Assembly: GCA_964540815.1 (NCBI GenBank)
Contig: CAZIOH010000065.1
Coordinates: 1-37,750 of the forward strand
Source of the DNA: CAZIOH01 sp964540815
GTDB taxonomy: Bacteria; Myxococcota_A; Polyangia; Fen-1088
Direction: 5' to 3'
Length of the DNA stretch: 37,750 nucleotides
Shown here: positions 1-8,338 of the stretch, one piece after another
How positions within the stretch are numbered: the first letter of the stretch is position 1
Layout: each line of letters starts with the position of its first letter
Position numbers and translations under genes: made by a program
The notes under the pieces: generated by a model
What the model was told of the DNA's origin: nothing
The model's input: only the letters and a program-made list of their open reading frames with translations
Database searches by the model: none

Positions 1-2
1 AC

Positions 3-119
3 GTCTTCACCCGGCGCATCAGCATCAAGAAGCGCGACAAGGCCAAGATCATGGCCAAGGCCGCCCGCCACTGGGCGACCCACCTCGAGCTCGGCGCCCT
101 CAAACGCCTCTGGCCCTGA
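3..119 (+). CDS. C-terminal fragment of an unidentified protein
   Basis: An open frame enters from the left edge and ends at TGA 117-119, giving the last 38 residues of a protein that is rich in Lys, Arg, Ala and His and ends in ALKRLWP. The amphipathic basic character could fit a nucleic-acid-binding tail, but I do not recognise the family. A strong hairpin follows immediately after the stop. The start and most of the gene lie outside the window, so no function is proposed. Confidence 0.45.
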   Translation, partial: VFTRRISIKKRDKAKIMAKAARHWATHLELGALKRLWP

Positions 120-180
120 GCGCTAGTCCCCTGGAACAGTGAAGGGTCTTCAAGAATTCACTGTTCCAGGGGACTAGTGC
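120..180. terminator. Perfect long hairpin after the left-edge gene
   Basis: Two 21-nt arms (123-143 and 157-177) are exact reverse complements and enclose a 13-nt loop. With one wobble pair the stem extends to 120/180. There is no U-tract, so this is not a classic intrinsic terminator. Its position directly after a stop codon and its symmetry suggest a bidirectional transcription end or a palindromic repeat unit. Its right arm overlaps the outer end of the next palindromic element. Confidence 0.5.
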
Positions 181-337
181 ACCGCCGTCGAAATAGCGTC
201 AATACCGAGGCCGGCAAGCCGAGCCGGCCGCGAGGCGCGACGACGAGGAATACCCGTAGGTATTGTGAGGAGGAGCAACGAAGCGACCGGCTCGGATCGT
301 CGGCCGAATATGATGCTATTCCGACGGCGGTGCACTA
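175..337. repeat. ~163-bp imperfect palindromic intergenic element, copy 1
   Basis: The outer arms TAGTGCACCGCCGTCG (175-190) and its exact reverse complement (322-337) bracket an element that keeps pairing inward with interruptions. Its exact centre is the mini-hairpin AATACC-CGTA-GGTATT (249-264). On its minus strand it shares the blocks CTTCGTTGCTC, AATACCTnCGGGTnTT and CGCCTCG with the element at 9074-9234, so the two belong to one repeat family. No coding function is apparent. It could be a REP/MITE-like unit or fold as RNA downstream of the S1-protein gene. Confidence 0.6.
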
Positions 338-370
338 GGCCCTCGAACTGACGGACGTCCGCTCTCGGAC

Positions 371-1681
371 CTATCGCGGGGGGCCGAGCTTGCTCTTGAG
401 GAGGTCGCCGAGGGTGCCCATGCCCTTGGTCGGGGCGGCGGCCCGGATCACCGCGGCGCGGCCTTCGTCGTCGACGCGGTCCTCGCCGTTCGCGAGCCCG
501 AGCGAGATGCGGCGCTTCTCGAGATCGATCGACAGGACCATGACCTCGAGCTCGGCGCCCGGCTTGGCCACGTCCCGCGCATGTTGCAGGTGACGCCCGG
601 CGCCGAGCTCGCTGATGTGGATCAGCCCCTCGACCCCCGGCAGAAGCTCGACGAAGGCCCCGAAAGGCTCGACCCGCGTGATCTTGCCGCGCATCGCGGC
701 TCCGGGCGCGAGGGTCTGGGCGGCGTCCACCCAGGGGTCGCGCTCGAGCGATTTCAGCGACAGGGTGATCTGCTCGCTCGGCCGCTGCCGGTGGTCGGCC
801 CGGCTCGGGAGCCTGGCGGGATCGGGTCTCGGATCTTGTGCGCGCTTCTCGATACGCAGGATCTGGACCGTCACCGCTTGGCCGATGGAGAGCACGTCGG
901 CGGGGCGCGTCCCGCGCTGATAACCGATCTCGGAGGCCGGGAGCAGCCCGTCGATGCCGCCGAGGTCCACGAACGCCCCGAAGTCCTTGAGCCCGGTCAC
1001 CACGCCGGGCAACACCGCGCCTACGACCAGCTTGTCGCGGGTGACCGCGGCGCGGGCCCGCTGCTCGTCCTCGAGCAAGACCCGGCGCGACAGGACGATG
1101 TTGGTCCCGCGGCGGTCCTCCTCGAGCTTGGTGATCCGGAAGGAGAGCCGCTGCCCGACCAGGGCCGCGGGATCGGCGACCGGCCGCAGATCGATCTGCG
1201 AGGTCGGGCAGAACGCGCGCGCGCCCGCCACCGTGACCTCGAGCCCGCCCTTGTTGACGGCGGTGACCAGGCCATCCACCGGCAGCCCGGCGGCCGCCGC
1301 CTCGGTCAGGCCATGTCGGGCGTCGGTCCCCCGCATGGGCGCGCGGCGAAGCGTGACGCTGCCCGCCTTCTCGCCCACCTCGGCGACCCGCGCGTCCACG
1401 GTGTCCCCGACCCGCAGGGTGACCTGCCCCGAGGGATCGCGCAGCTCGACCATGTCGAGCGTGCCTTCCGCGCCATCCGGCAGCTCGACCACCGCCACCT
1501 GCTGACCGAGCGACACCACGCGCCCCTCGACCCGGTCCCCCACTGCATACCGAGGGCCCCGGCCACGCTTGGTCCCCTTGCCCTGCTCCGAAGCCGCAAA
1601 CAGGCTGGCAAAATTCTCCTCGGCCGCCTTCTTCACGGGCGGGATCGACGCGGGTCCATCGGGTTTCAAACCGTCGGTCAT
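371..1681 (-). CDS. S1 RNA-binding domain protein (ribosomal protein S1-like)
   Basis: A 436-residue protein with four S1-type OB-fold repeats. The clearest are residues ~45-110 (YAVGDRVEGRVVSLG), ~215-275 (GAVLPGVVTGLKDFGAFVDL) and ~325-395 (GAAMRGKITRVEPFGAFVELLPGVEGLIHISEL). The GAFV and HISEL signatures are typical of RpsA and related RNA-binding proteins. It is shorter than six-repeat E. coli S1, and an Arg/Pro-rich insertion breaks up the third region. The likely role is RNA binding in translation or RNA turnover. It diverges from proS across 74 bp. A TAGAAC -10-like box lies just upstream of the ATG and would imply a very short leader. Family assignment is secure; the exact role is not. 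Confidence 0.85.
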   Translation of the reverse strand: MTDGLKPDGPASIPPVKKAAEENFASLFAASEQGKGTKRGRGPRYAVGDRVEGRVVSLGQQVAVVELPDGAEGTLDMVELRDPSGQVTLRVGDTVDARVAEVGEKAGSVTLRRAPMRGTDARHGLTEAAAAGLPVDGLVTAVNKGGLEVTVAGARAFCPTSQIDLRPVADPAALVGQRLSFRITKLEEDRRGTNIVLSRRVLLEDEQRARAAVTRDKLVVGAVLPGVVTGLKDFGAFVDLGGIDGLLPASEIGYQRGTRPADVLSIGQAVTVQILRIEKRAQDPRPDPARLPSRADHRQRPSEQITLSLKSLERDPWVDAAQTLAPGAAMRGKITRVEPFGAFVELLPGVEGLIHISELGAGRHLQHARDVAKPGAELEVMVLSIDLEKRRISLGLANGEDRVDDEGRAAVIRAAAPTKGMGTLGDLLKSKLGPPR

Positions 1682-1755
1682 GTTTCCGTGTTCTAGCAGA
1701 GGATCGCCCCGCCGTGCTCGACCGGCGGCCCAACAAGGTGATAAGACGGCGAGTG

Positions 1756-3495
1756 ATGCGCTTGTCGAAGACGCTGGTGCCCACGCTCAAGGAAGCCCCC
1801 GCCGAGGCCGAGGTCCCGTCGCACATCTTCATGGTCCGCGGCGGGTACCTGCGCAAGGTGGCGGCCGGTGTGTACTCGTTCCTCCCACTCGGCTGGCGCG
1901 TGGTGCAGAAGATCTCCCGCATCGTCCGCGAGGAGATGAACCGGGCGGGGGCCTCCGAGGTGTTCCTGCCGGCGGTGATCCCCGCCGAGCTGTGGCAAGA
2001 ATCCGGGCGCTGGGACAAGTACGGCGCGCAGCTCCTGCGCTTCAAGGATCGCAAGGGCGGGGACTTCGTGATTGGCCCCACCCACGAGGAAGTGATCGTG
2101 GACCTGGTGCGCGGCGACGTCCGCAGCTACAGGCAGCTCCCGCTCAACCTCTACCAGATCCAGACCAAGTTCCGCGACGAGCTGCGCCCGCGGGCCGGGC
2201 TCATGCGCGGGCGCGAGTTCATCATGAAGGACGCGTACTCGTTCCACGCCAGCGACGAGGACGCCAGGCGCGAGTACCGCAACATGTACGACGCCTACAC
2301 GCGCATCTTCCAGCGCTGCGGGCTCGCGTTCCGGGCCGTGGAAGCGGACACCGGGGCGATCGGCGGCTCGATGTCGCACGAGTTCCAGGTGCTGGCCGAG
2401 ACCGGCGAGGACGCGCTCGTCGCCTGCGACACCTGCGACTACGCCGCCAACGTCGAGCAGGCCGAGAGCTTGCCCGAGGGGCCAGGTGACGGGGCGAGCG
2501 CCGCCGAGGCCGCCGCGCCGCGCGCCCTCGCCCCGCTCACGCCGGTGCGCACCCCGGGCAAGGGGAGCATCGAGGACGTCTCGGCGCTCCTCGGGCTTCC
2601 CCCGACCCGGTTCGTGAAGACCCTGGTCTACCTCGCCGACGGAAAGCCGCTCGCGGCGCTGGTGCGCGGCGATCGGGTGGTCAACGAGATCAAGCTCAAG
2701 CGCGCCACCGGCGCCGCCGAGCTGGTGCTGGCGGGCGAGGCCGCGGTGCGCGAGGTGACCGGCGCGCCGGTGGGTTTCGCGGGCCCCGTGGGCCTGTCCA
2801 TTCCGATCTACTGCGATCGCGAGGTGGCGAGCCTCCACGACGTGGTCGTGGGCGCCAACCGGGTCGACCTGCACTACACGGGCGCCAACCCCGGTCGCGA
2901 CTTCACCCCCACCGCCACCGGAGACTACCGGCAGTCCGCGCCGGGCGACCGGTGCCCGCGCTGCGCGGTGGGCCGGTTCAAGGGGTACCGCGGGATCGAG
3001 GTCGGCCACGTGTTCTTCCTCGGGACCCGGTACTCCGAGCCCATGAAGGCCAACTTCCTCGACTCGGACGGCCGCGAGAAGCCGATGACCATGGGGTGCT
3101 ACGGCATCGGTGTCACGCGCATCGCCGCCGCCGCCATCGAGCAGAACCACGACAAGGACGGCATCGTCTGGCCCACGCCCATCGCGCCCTACGAGCTGGC
3201 GCTGCTGTCCCTCCAGGGCGACGACCCCGCGCTCAGGGCGGTGTGCGACCAGCTCTACGCCGACCTGCAGGCGGCCGGGATCGAGGTCCTCTACGACGAC
3301 CGCGAGGAGCGCCCCGGGGTCAAGTTCAAGGACGCCGATCTGGTCGGGTTGCCGTGGCGCCTCGCGGTGGGGAAGAAGGGGCTCGCCGAAGGGATCGTCG
3401 AGGTCAAGGCTCGACGGGGAACCGAGGTTCAGAAGATCAAACTGGCGGACGCTGTCGCGTTCGTCGCCGCTCGCATTGAGGAGGAACGTCGATGA
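1756..3495 (+). CDS. proS: Prolyl-tRNA synthetase (bacterial type, with editing domain)
   Basis: Charges tRNA-Pro with proline in the cytosol. The 579 residues show the bacterial architecture: a class II catalytic core with the RGGYLRKVAAGVYSFLPLG motif 1 region and a TGAIGGSMSHEFQVL segment, an inserted YbaK-like editing domain at roughly residues 240-385 (FVKTLVYLADGKP onward), motif 3 MGCYGIGVTR, and a C-terminal anticodon-binding domain. I chose ATG 1756 because homologues begin close to RLSKTLVPTLKE; an in-frame ATG 14 codons earlier would add a basic tail with no family match. The stop overlaps the pyrF start in ATGA, indicating translational coupling. Typical length, no defects. Confidence 0.96.
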   Translation: MRLSKTLVPTLKEAPAEAEVPSHIFMVRGGYLRKVAAGVYSFLPLGWRVVQKISRIVREEMNRAGASEVFLPAVIPAELWQESGRWDKYGAQLLRFKDRKGGDFVIGPTHEEVIVDLVRGDVRSYRQLPLNLYQIQTKFRDELRPRAGLMRGREFIMKDAYSFHASDEDARREYRNMYDAYTRIFQRCGLAFRAVEADTGAIGGSMSHEFQVLAETGEDALVACDTCDYAANVEQAESLPEGPGDGASAAEAAAPRALAPLTPVRTPGKGSIEDVSALLGLPPTRFVKTLVYLADGKPLAALVRGDRVVNEIKLKRATGAAELVLAGEAAVREVTGAPVGFAGPVGLSIPIYCDREVASLHDVVVGANRVDLHYTGANPGRDFTPTATGDYRQSAPGDRCPRCAVGRFKGYRGIEVGHVFFLGTRYSEPMKANFLDSDGREKPMTMGCYGIGVTRIAAAAIEQNHDKDGIVWPTPIAPYELALLSLQGDDPALRAVCDQLYADLQAAGIEVLYDDREERPGVKFKDADLVGLPWRLAVGKKGLAEGIVEVKARRGTEVQKIKLADAVAFVAARIEEERR

Positions 3496-4226
3496 CCACC
3501 CCCGCCCACCGTATCCCGGCCCGTGAACGCGTCATCGTGGCCCTCGACGTCCCGGATCTGGCGCGCCTGCGCGAGCTCCTCGATCGCCTGGAAGGGCAGC
3601 CGGCCTTCTACAAGGTCGGGCTCGAGCTGTTCGTGGCCGAGGGCGAGCGCGCCGTCGAGCTCGTGCGCACGCGCGGCGGGCGCCTGTTCCTCGACCTCAA
3701 GCTGCACGATATCCCGGAGACGGTGGCGCGCGCGGTGACCGCGGCCGCCCGCATCGAGGCGGACTTCCTCACCGTGCACACCTCGGGCGGGTTCGAGATG
3801 ATGCGGCGAGCGGCCGAGGCCGCCGCCGGGCGGCCCAAGATCCTGGGGGTCACGGTGCTGACCAGCTTGCTCGAGGAGGATCTGCGGGCGGACGGCATCG
3901 AGCTGTCGGTCGCCGAGACGGTGCGCGCGCGGGCGCGGGTGGCGGCGCGCGCCGGGATCTCCGGGCTCGTGTGCTCGCCGCAGGAGATCGACGCCGCGCG
4001 CGAGGCGTCGCGCGATCTGCTGCTGGTGGTCCCGGGCATTCGCCCGTCCGGAGGAGAGGGCTCGGCGTACGGCGACCAGAAGCGGGTGGCCACCGCGAGC
4101 CAGGCCATCTTCCACGGCGCGGACTACATCGTCGTCGGCCGTCCCATCCGCGACGCCGGGCAGCCGGCGCGCGCCTTCGCGGATCTGGTTGACGAGGTCG
4201 ACGCGGCAGCAAAGCCAGTCGCGTGA
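3492..4226 (+). CDS. pyrF: Orotidine 5'-phosphate decarboxylase
   Basis: Converts OMP to UMP, the last step of de novo pyrimidine synthesis. The 244-residue protein is a TIM barrel of normal length. Visible catalytic features are ALDV near residue 19, YKVG with Lys41, and the DLKLHDIP block with Asp68, Lys70 and Asp73. The phosphate-binding end has PGIRP, a DQKRVAT segment and GADYIVVGRPI. It overlaps proS by 4 nt (ATGA) at its start and rlmB by 4 nt (GTGA) at its end, so the three genes almost certainly form one coupled transcript. Confidence 0.96.
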   Translation: MTTPAHRIPARERVIVALDVPDLARLRELLDRLEGQPAFYKVGLELFVAEGERAVELVRTRGGRLFLDLKLHDIPETVARAVTAAARIEADFLTVHTSGGFEMMRRAAEAAAGRPKILGVTVLTSLLEEDLRADGIELSVAETVRARARVAARAGISGLVCSPQEIDAAREASRDLLLVVPGIRPSGGEGSAYGDQKRVATASQAIFHGADYIVVGRPIRDAGQPARAFADLVDEVDAAAKPVA

Positions 4227-5173
4227 GCGGCGCCTCCGGCCCCGCCTCCGGTTCGCCGTCCGAGCCTGAGACCGACGCCGACGCCGAGCCCGAGAACGAG
4301 CTCGAGGCCGAGCGCGAGAACGAGCCCGAGCGCGAGATGGACCCGGACCCGGTCTCGGACGAGGCCCGGGTGATCTTCGGCGTGCATCCGGTCGAGGAGG
4401 CGCTCCGCGCGCGCCACCGGGATCTGTCCGTGCTGTTCGTCGCCGAGGGGACCCGCTCCGCGGACATCGATCGGGTGGTGCGGCTGGCCCGCGATCGCGC
4501 CGTCCCGCTCGAGTTTCGTGCGCGCCAGCTGGTGGCCGACCTGGCGGGGGCCAAGCCCGGCCGATCGGTCGCCCACCAGGGGCTGGTGGCGATCGCCGGG
4601 GCCTACCGCTACGTGTCGCTCGACGACATCCTCGTGCTGGCGGTGGCGCGGCGCGAGGCTCCCCTCGTGCTCGTCCTGGACGGGATCACCGACCCCCACA
4701 ACTTCGGGGCGTTGGTGCGCAGCGCGGAGGTGCTGGGCGCCCACGGCCTGGTCATCGCCGAGCGGCACGCGGCTCCCGTCAACGGCACGGTCGTCAAGGC
4801 GTCGGCCGGGGCCACCGAGCGCATGCGCATCGCGCGCGTCTCGAACCTCTTGCGCACCATCGATGCCCTGCGCGCGCGGGAGGTCATGGTGCTCGGCGCG
4901 GCGGCTCCGGCGGCCCCCGAGGCCGGGGTCGAAGCCCGAGCCGGCGCCCGGCGCGCTCCCGCCGTGGACGCGCTCGATCTCCGGGGCGCGGTGGCCCTGG
5001 TCATCGGCGCCGAGGGGCAGGGCATGCGCGAGGCGGTGGTGCGCCGCTGCGACGGAGTCTTCCACATCCCGCAGGCGGGGGTGGTCTCCAGCCTCAACGC
5101 CTCGGTCGCCGGCGCCATCGCCCTGTACGAGGTGGCGCGCCAGCGCCGTCACGCTCCGGTCCAAAGTGCCTGA
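4223..5173 (+). CDS. rlmB: SpoU-family rRNA 2'-O-methyltransferase (RlmB-like)
   Basis: A SAM-dependent SPOUT (trefoil-knot) enzyme; close relatives methylate the 2'-O of a guanosine in 23S rRNA. An L30e-like substrate-binding domain begins near residue 48 (VIFGVHPVEEALRARH). SPOUT motifs follow: LDGITDPHNFGALVRSAE, VIGAEGQGM and IPQAGVVSSLNASVA. The GTG start at 4223 overlaps the pyrF stop (GTGA). It gives an unusual ~45-residue N-terminus made almost entirely of Glu, Asp, Pro and Asn, encoded by degenerate 6-bp repeats. An internal ATG at about residue 38 is an alternative start that would remove most of it. The exact rRNA target is inferred from the family. Confidence 0.9.
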   Translation: MSGASGPASGSPSEPETDADAEPENELEAERENEPEREMDPDPVSDEARVIFGVHPVEEALRARHRDLSVLFVAEGTRSADIDRVVRLARDRAVPLEFRARQLVADLAGAKPGRSVAHQGLVAIAGAYRYVSLDDILVLAVARREAPLVLVLDGITDPHNFGALVRSAEVLGAHGLVIAERHAAPVNGTVVKASAGATERMRIARVSNLLRTIDALRAREVMVLGAAAPAAPEAGVEARAGARRAPAVDALDLRGAVALVIGAEGQGMREAVVRRCDGVFHIPQAGVVSSLNASVAGAIALYEVARQRRHAPVQSA

Positions 5174-5198
5174 AGGATCCGGCGAGGCGAGGACGGAC

Positions 5199-6629
5199 AT
5201 GCCCGACGCGGCGCCAGACCCAGCATCGGCCCGGCCGGTGTCCCTGCGGCAAGCGGCCCGGGTGTGGGCCAAGATCGGGCTCCTCGGTTTTGGGGGGCCG
5301 GCCGGGCAGATTGCCCTCATGCACACCGAGCTCGTCGAGCGGCGTCGGTGGATCGACGAGGCCCGCTTTCTGCACGCGCTCAACTACTGCATGCTGCTGC
5401 CGGGGCCCGAGGCGCAGCAGCTCGCCACGTACATCGGCTGGCTGATGCACCGGACGGCGGGGGGCGTGGTCGCCGGCGGCCTCTTCGTCCTGCCCGGCTT
5501 CCTCGCCATCGCGGCCCTGAGCGTGCTCTACGCGCGGTTCCAGACCCTCCCCCTGGTGGCCGCCCTCTTCTTCGGCCTCAAGTCGGCGGTGGTGGCGATC
5601 GTGGCCGAGGCGGTCTGGAAGCTGGGGAAGCGCACCCTCGTGAGCCGCGGCCTGCTCGTGCTCGCCGCGCTGGCCTTCGTGGCGATCTTCTGCTTCGCCG
5701 TGCCCTTTCCGGCGGTGGTCCTCGGGGCCGGCCTGGTCGGCCTGGTCGGCCATCGATTCTGGCCGGGCTGGCTCGCCACCTCGTCGTCGCGCCGCCGGGG
5801 CGGGAGCCACACCCCGGGCGGGGGCGCGGTCCCCGCCGTCGAACGACACGGCCCGGGTGCGCCGACGGTGGTCGAGGCCCTGGCCGCGTCCGGGGGGCTC
5901 GCCCACACGGTCCCCTCGCTGCGCCGGACCGTCACGTACGTGGTCACCTGCGCCGCCCTGTGGGCCCTGCCGGTGGTGGTCCTCGCCGCCAGGTTCGGGC
6001 GGAGCTCGGTCTTCGTCACCGAGGGCATCTTCTTCTCGAAGGCGGCGGCGGTCACCTTCGGCGGGGCCTATTCGGTGCTGGCCTACGTGGCCCAGCGCGC
6101 GGTCGAATCCTACGGGTGGCTCCGTCCCGGAGAGATGCTGGATGGCCTCGGGATGGCGGAGACCACCCCTGGCCCCCTCATCATGGTGCTCCAGTTCGTC
6201 GGGTTCATGGGGGCCTTTCGCCATCCGGGTGGCCTGTCGCCGCTCGCGGCCGGGCTGCTCGGCTCGACCGTCACCGTGTGGGTCACCTTCGTCCCGTGCT
6301 TCCTGTGGATCTTCGTCGGCGCCCCGTACATCGAGGCGCTGCGCGGGTACCGTCCACTCGGCGCCGCCCTCTCGGCGATCACGGCGGCCGTGGTCGGCGT
6401 GATCCTGAACCTCTCGGTCTGGTTCGCGGCCCACGTGGCGTTTCGCGAGGTCCGGGTGGAGGTGCTCGGTCCCCTCCGGATGCCGAGCCCGGTCTGGCGC
6501 ACCTTCGATGCGCAGGCCACCTTGCTGGCGGGGGCGGCGGCCGTCGTGCTGCTCCGGCTCGGCTGGGGGGTGCCGCGCACGCTCGCCGCCTGCGTCGTCG
6601 CGGGCGCGGCGGTATCGCTGCTGCGGTAG
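5199..6629 (+). CDS. chrA: ChrA-family chromate transporter
   Basis: A 476-residue integral inner-membrane protein of the CHR family, whose studied members export chromate. It has the two-domain form: each half begins with a CHR signature (GFGGPAGQIALM near residue 30; FGGAYSVLAYVAQRAV in the second half) followed by about five or six hydrophobic segments. A Gly/Arg/Ser-rich, probably cytoplasmic linker lies at ~190-235. The second half also has the conserved ETTPGPLIM. Start ATG 5199 lies 25 nt after rlmB. It converges with the glycosidase gene with only 17 bp between stops. Nothing else in the window relates to chromate, and as a sulfate analogue transporter a role with sulfate cannot be excluded. 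Confidence 0.9.
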   Translation: MPDAAPDPASARPVSLRQAARVWAKIGLLGFGGPAGQIALMHTELVERRRWIDEARFLHALNYCMLLPGPEAQQLATYIGWLMHRTAGGVVAGGLFVLPGFLAIAALSVLYARFQTLPLVAALFFGLKSAVVAIVAEAVWKLGKRTLVSRGLLVLAALAFVAIFCFAVPFPAVVLGAGLVGLVGHRFWPGWLATSSSRRRGGSHTPGGGAVPAVERHGPGAPTVVEALAASGGLAHTVPSLRRTVTYVVTCAALWALPVVVLAARFGRSSVFVTEGIFFSKAAAVTFGGAYSVLAYVAQRAVESYGWLRPGEMLDGLGMAETTPGPLIMVLQFVGFMGAFRHPGGLSPLAAGLLGSTVTVWVTFVPCFLWIFVGAPYIEALRGYRPLGAALSAITAAVVGVILNLSVWFAAHVAFREVRVEVLGPLRMPSPVWRTFDAQATLLAGAAAVVLLRLGWGVPRTLAACVVAGAAVSLLR

Positions 6630-6646
6630 TCGAGACTGTTCCTGGC

Positions 6647-8230
6647 TCAATCCGTGAAGATGCGCGCCCCGTGCGATGCGATGACGTCGCGGTAGAAGCG
6701 GGCCGAGTCCTTGGGTGTGCGCTTGCCGGTGGCGTAGTCGACGTGGACCAGGCCGAAGCGGTGCTTGAAACCCTCGGCCCACTCGAAGTTGTCGAGCAGG
6801 GACCAGTGGAAGTAGCCGCGCACCGGCACGCCGTCGGCGAGCGCGCGGGCGAGCGCGCGCAGGTAGCGAATGGTGAAGTCGATGCGCGTGGGATCGTGGC
6901 ACTGCCCGTCGACCCCCACCCAGTCGCGCACCGAGATGCCGTTCTCCGTGATGTAGATCGGCTTGCGGTACCGCTCGTAGAGGAACTTCGGCATGTAGTA
7001 CATGGTCTCGGGCGCCACCGCCCACTCGAAGCTCGCGGTGATGGGGAAGCCGTCGGGGTAGGGCACGGTCTCGATCTTGCCATCGCGGGTCCGTCGGACC
7101 CGGTCGGCCTGGTACTGGTTCACGCCGAGGAAGTCGAGCGGGGCCGAGATCACCTTCAGGTCGTCGCCGAGGGCCGAGGTCCCGAACAGCGGCGGCAGGT
7201 GATTGCGGTTCCCATCGAGATAGTCTTGCGGATAGCGCCCGAGCACCATCGGGTCGAGCCACAGGGTGTTGCTGTACATGGTCTCGGGATCGGTGGCGAG
7301 GGCCCGCTCGCGCGCCGCCTCAACGTCCTCGGGCCGCGGGGTGGCCGGAACGCGGTTCACCCCGGCCTGCGCCGTCCCGATCTCGAGCGGCCGCCGTGCC
7401 CTCGCGCGCAGGGCCTGCACCGCGCGGCCGTGGCAGCGCAAGGTGTTGTGCGCGGCCAGCATGACCTCGGTGAACCCGAGCTGATCGCCTGGGGCATGGC
7501 GCCCGAGCTGCAACCCGGAGCCGATGAACACCTGCGGCTCGTTGAGCGGCATCCAGGAGCGCACCCGGTCGGACAGGCGGTGTGCCACCAGCGCGGTGTA
7601 GTCTCCGAACCAGTCGGCCACGTCGCGGTTCATGAAGCCGCCCCGGTGGTAGAGGGCGAGCGGCAAGTCCCAGTGGTAGAGCGTCGCCCACGGCGCGATC
7701 CCTGCCCCGAGCAGCGCATCCACCAGCCGGTCGTAGAAATCCAGGCCCTTCGGGTTGGGGGTGCCGGCGCCCTCGGGCAAGACCCGCGACCACGAGATGC
7801 TGAAGCGATAGGCCGGCAGCCCCATGTCCTTCATGAGGGCCACGTCTTCCCGCATCCGGTGGTAGTGGTCCGCCGAGGTGTCGGCGCACTGATCGTGCCA
7901 AACCTTGCCGGGGCGGCGGCAGAACATGTCCCAGACGCACGGGCCGCGTCCATCCTCGGCGGCGGCTCCCTCGACCTGATAGGCTGCCGTGGCCGCCCCC
8001 CAGAGAAAATCCCGCGGGAACGACAGGGGGGCTGGCGGCGAGCCTCCACCCGGGCCCCCCGCGGCGTGGGCGTCGCCGCTCCCGCCGCCGGCCGGCGCCC
8101 CGTGCGCCGGAGCGTCGGCCGCACCGGCCGCCAGCCCGCCGGTGGTCGCGGCGAACCACCGCATCCAGTCTCGTCGGTCGAGCGCGGCGTGGGGCGTGGA
8201 GCGTGGGGCTGTCGGCTGGAGCGCGTCCAT
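6647..8230 (-). CDS. Tat-exported glycoside hydrolase family 1 (beta-glucosidase-like)
   Basis: A 527-residue retaining glycosidase of GH1, expected to cleave beta-linked glucosides or related sugars. The hallmark FLWGAATAAYQVEGA starts near residue 75. The acid/base Glu231 sits in PLNEP (usually TFNEP/TLNEP) and the nucleophile Glu429 in YITENG. Residues 1-50 carry a twin-arginine signal (LDRRDWMRW, Arg19-Arg20, then a hydrophobic Ala/Gly-rich stretch), followed by a Gly/Ala/Pro-rich linker to ~70, so it is likely folded in the cytoplasm and exported by Tat. The frame extends 21 codons further upstream, but ATG 8230 places the Arg pair correctly. Exported GH1 enzymes are uncommon. Confidence 0.9.
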   Translation of the reverse strand: MDALQPTAPRSTPHAALDRRDWMRWFAATTGGLAAGAADAPAHGAPAGGGSGDAHAAGGPGGGSPPAPLSFPRDFLWGAATAAYQVEGAAAEDGRGPCVWDMFCRRPGKVWHDQCADTSADHYHRMREDVALMKDMGLPAYRFSISWSRVLPEGAGTPNPKGLDFYDRLVDALLGAGIAPWATLYHWDLPLALYHRGGFMNRDVADWFGDYTALVAHRLSDRVRSWMPLNEPQVFIGSGLQLGRHAPGDQLGFTEVMLAAHNTLRCHGRAVQALRARARRPLEIGTAQAGVNRVPATPRPEDVEAARERALATDPETMYSNTLWLDPMVLGRYPQDYLDGNRNHLPPLFGTSALGDDLKVISAPLDFLGVNQYQADRVRRTRDGKIETVPYPDGFPITASFEWAVAPETMYYMPKFLYERYRKPIYITENGISVRDWVGVDGQCHDPTRIDFTIRYLRALARALADGVPVRGYFHWSLLDNFEWAEGFKHRFGLVHVDYATGKRTPKDSARFYRDVIASHGARIFTD

Positions 8231-8338
8231 CCCCGGACCGTAGTTCAACCCGCGGCCCTTGCCAACCCGGATACGTCCACGCCCTCCGCGCACGAGGGTG
8301 TCACGAATTCGTGCGCACGGGCGAAACCCCGTCTCGTC

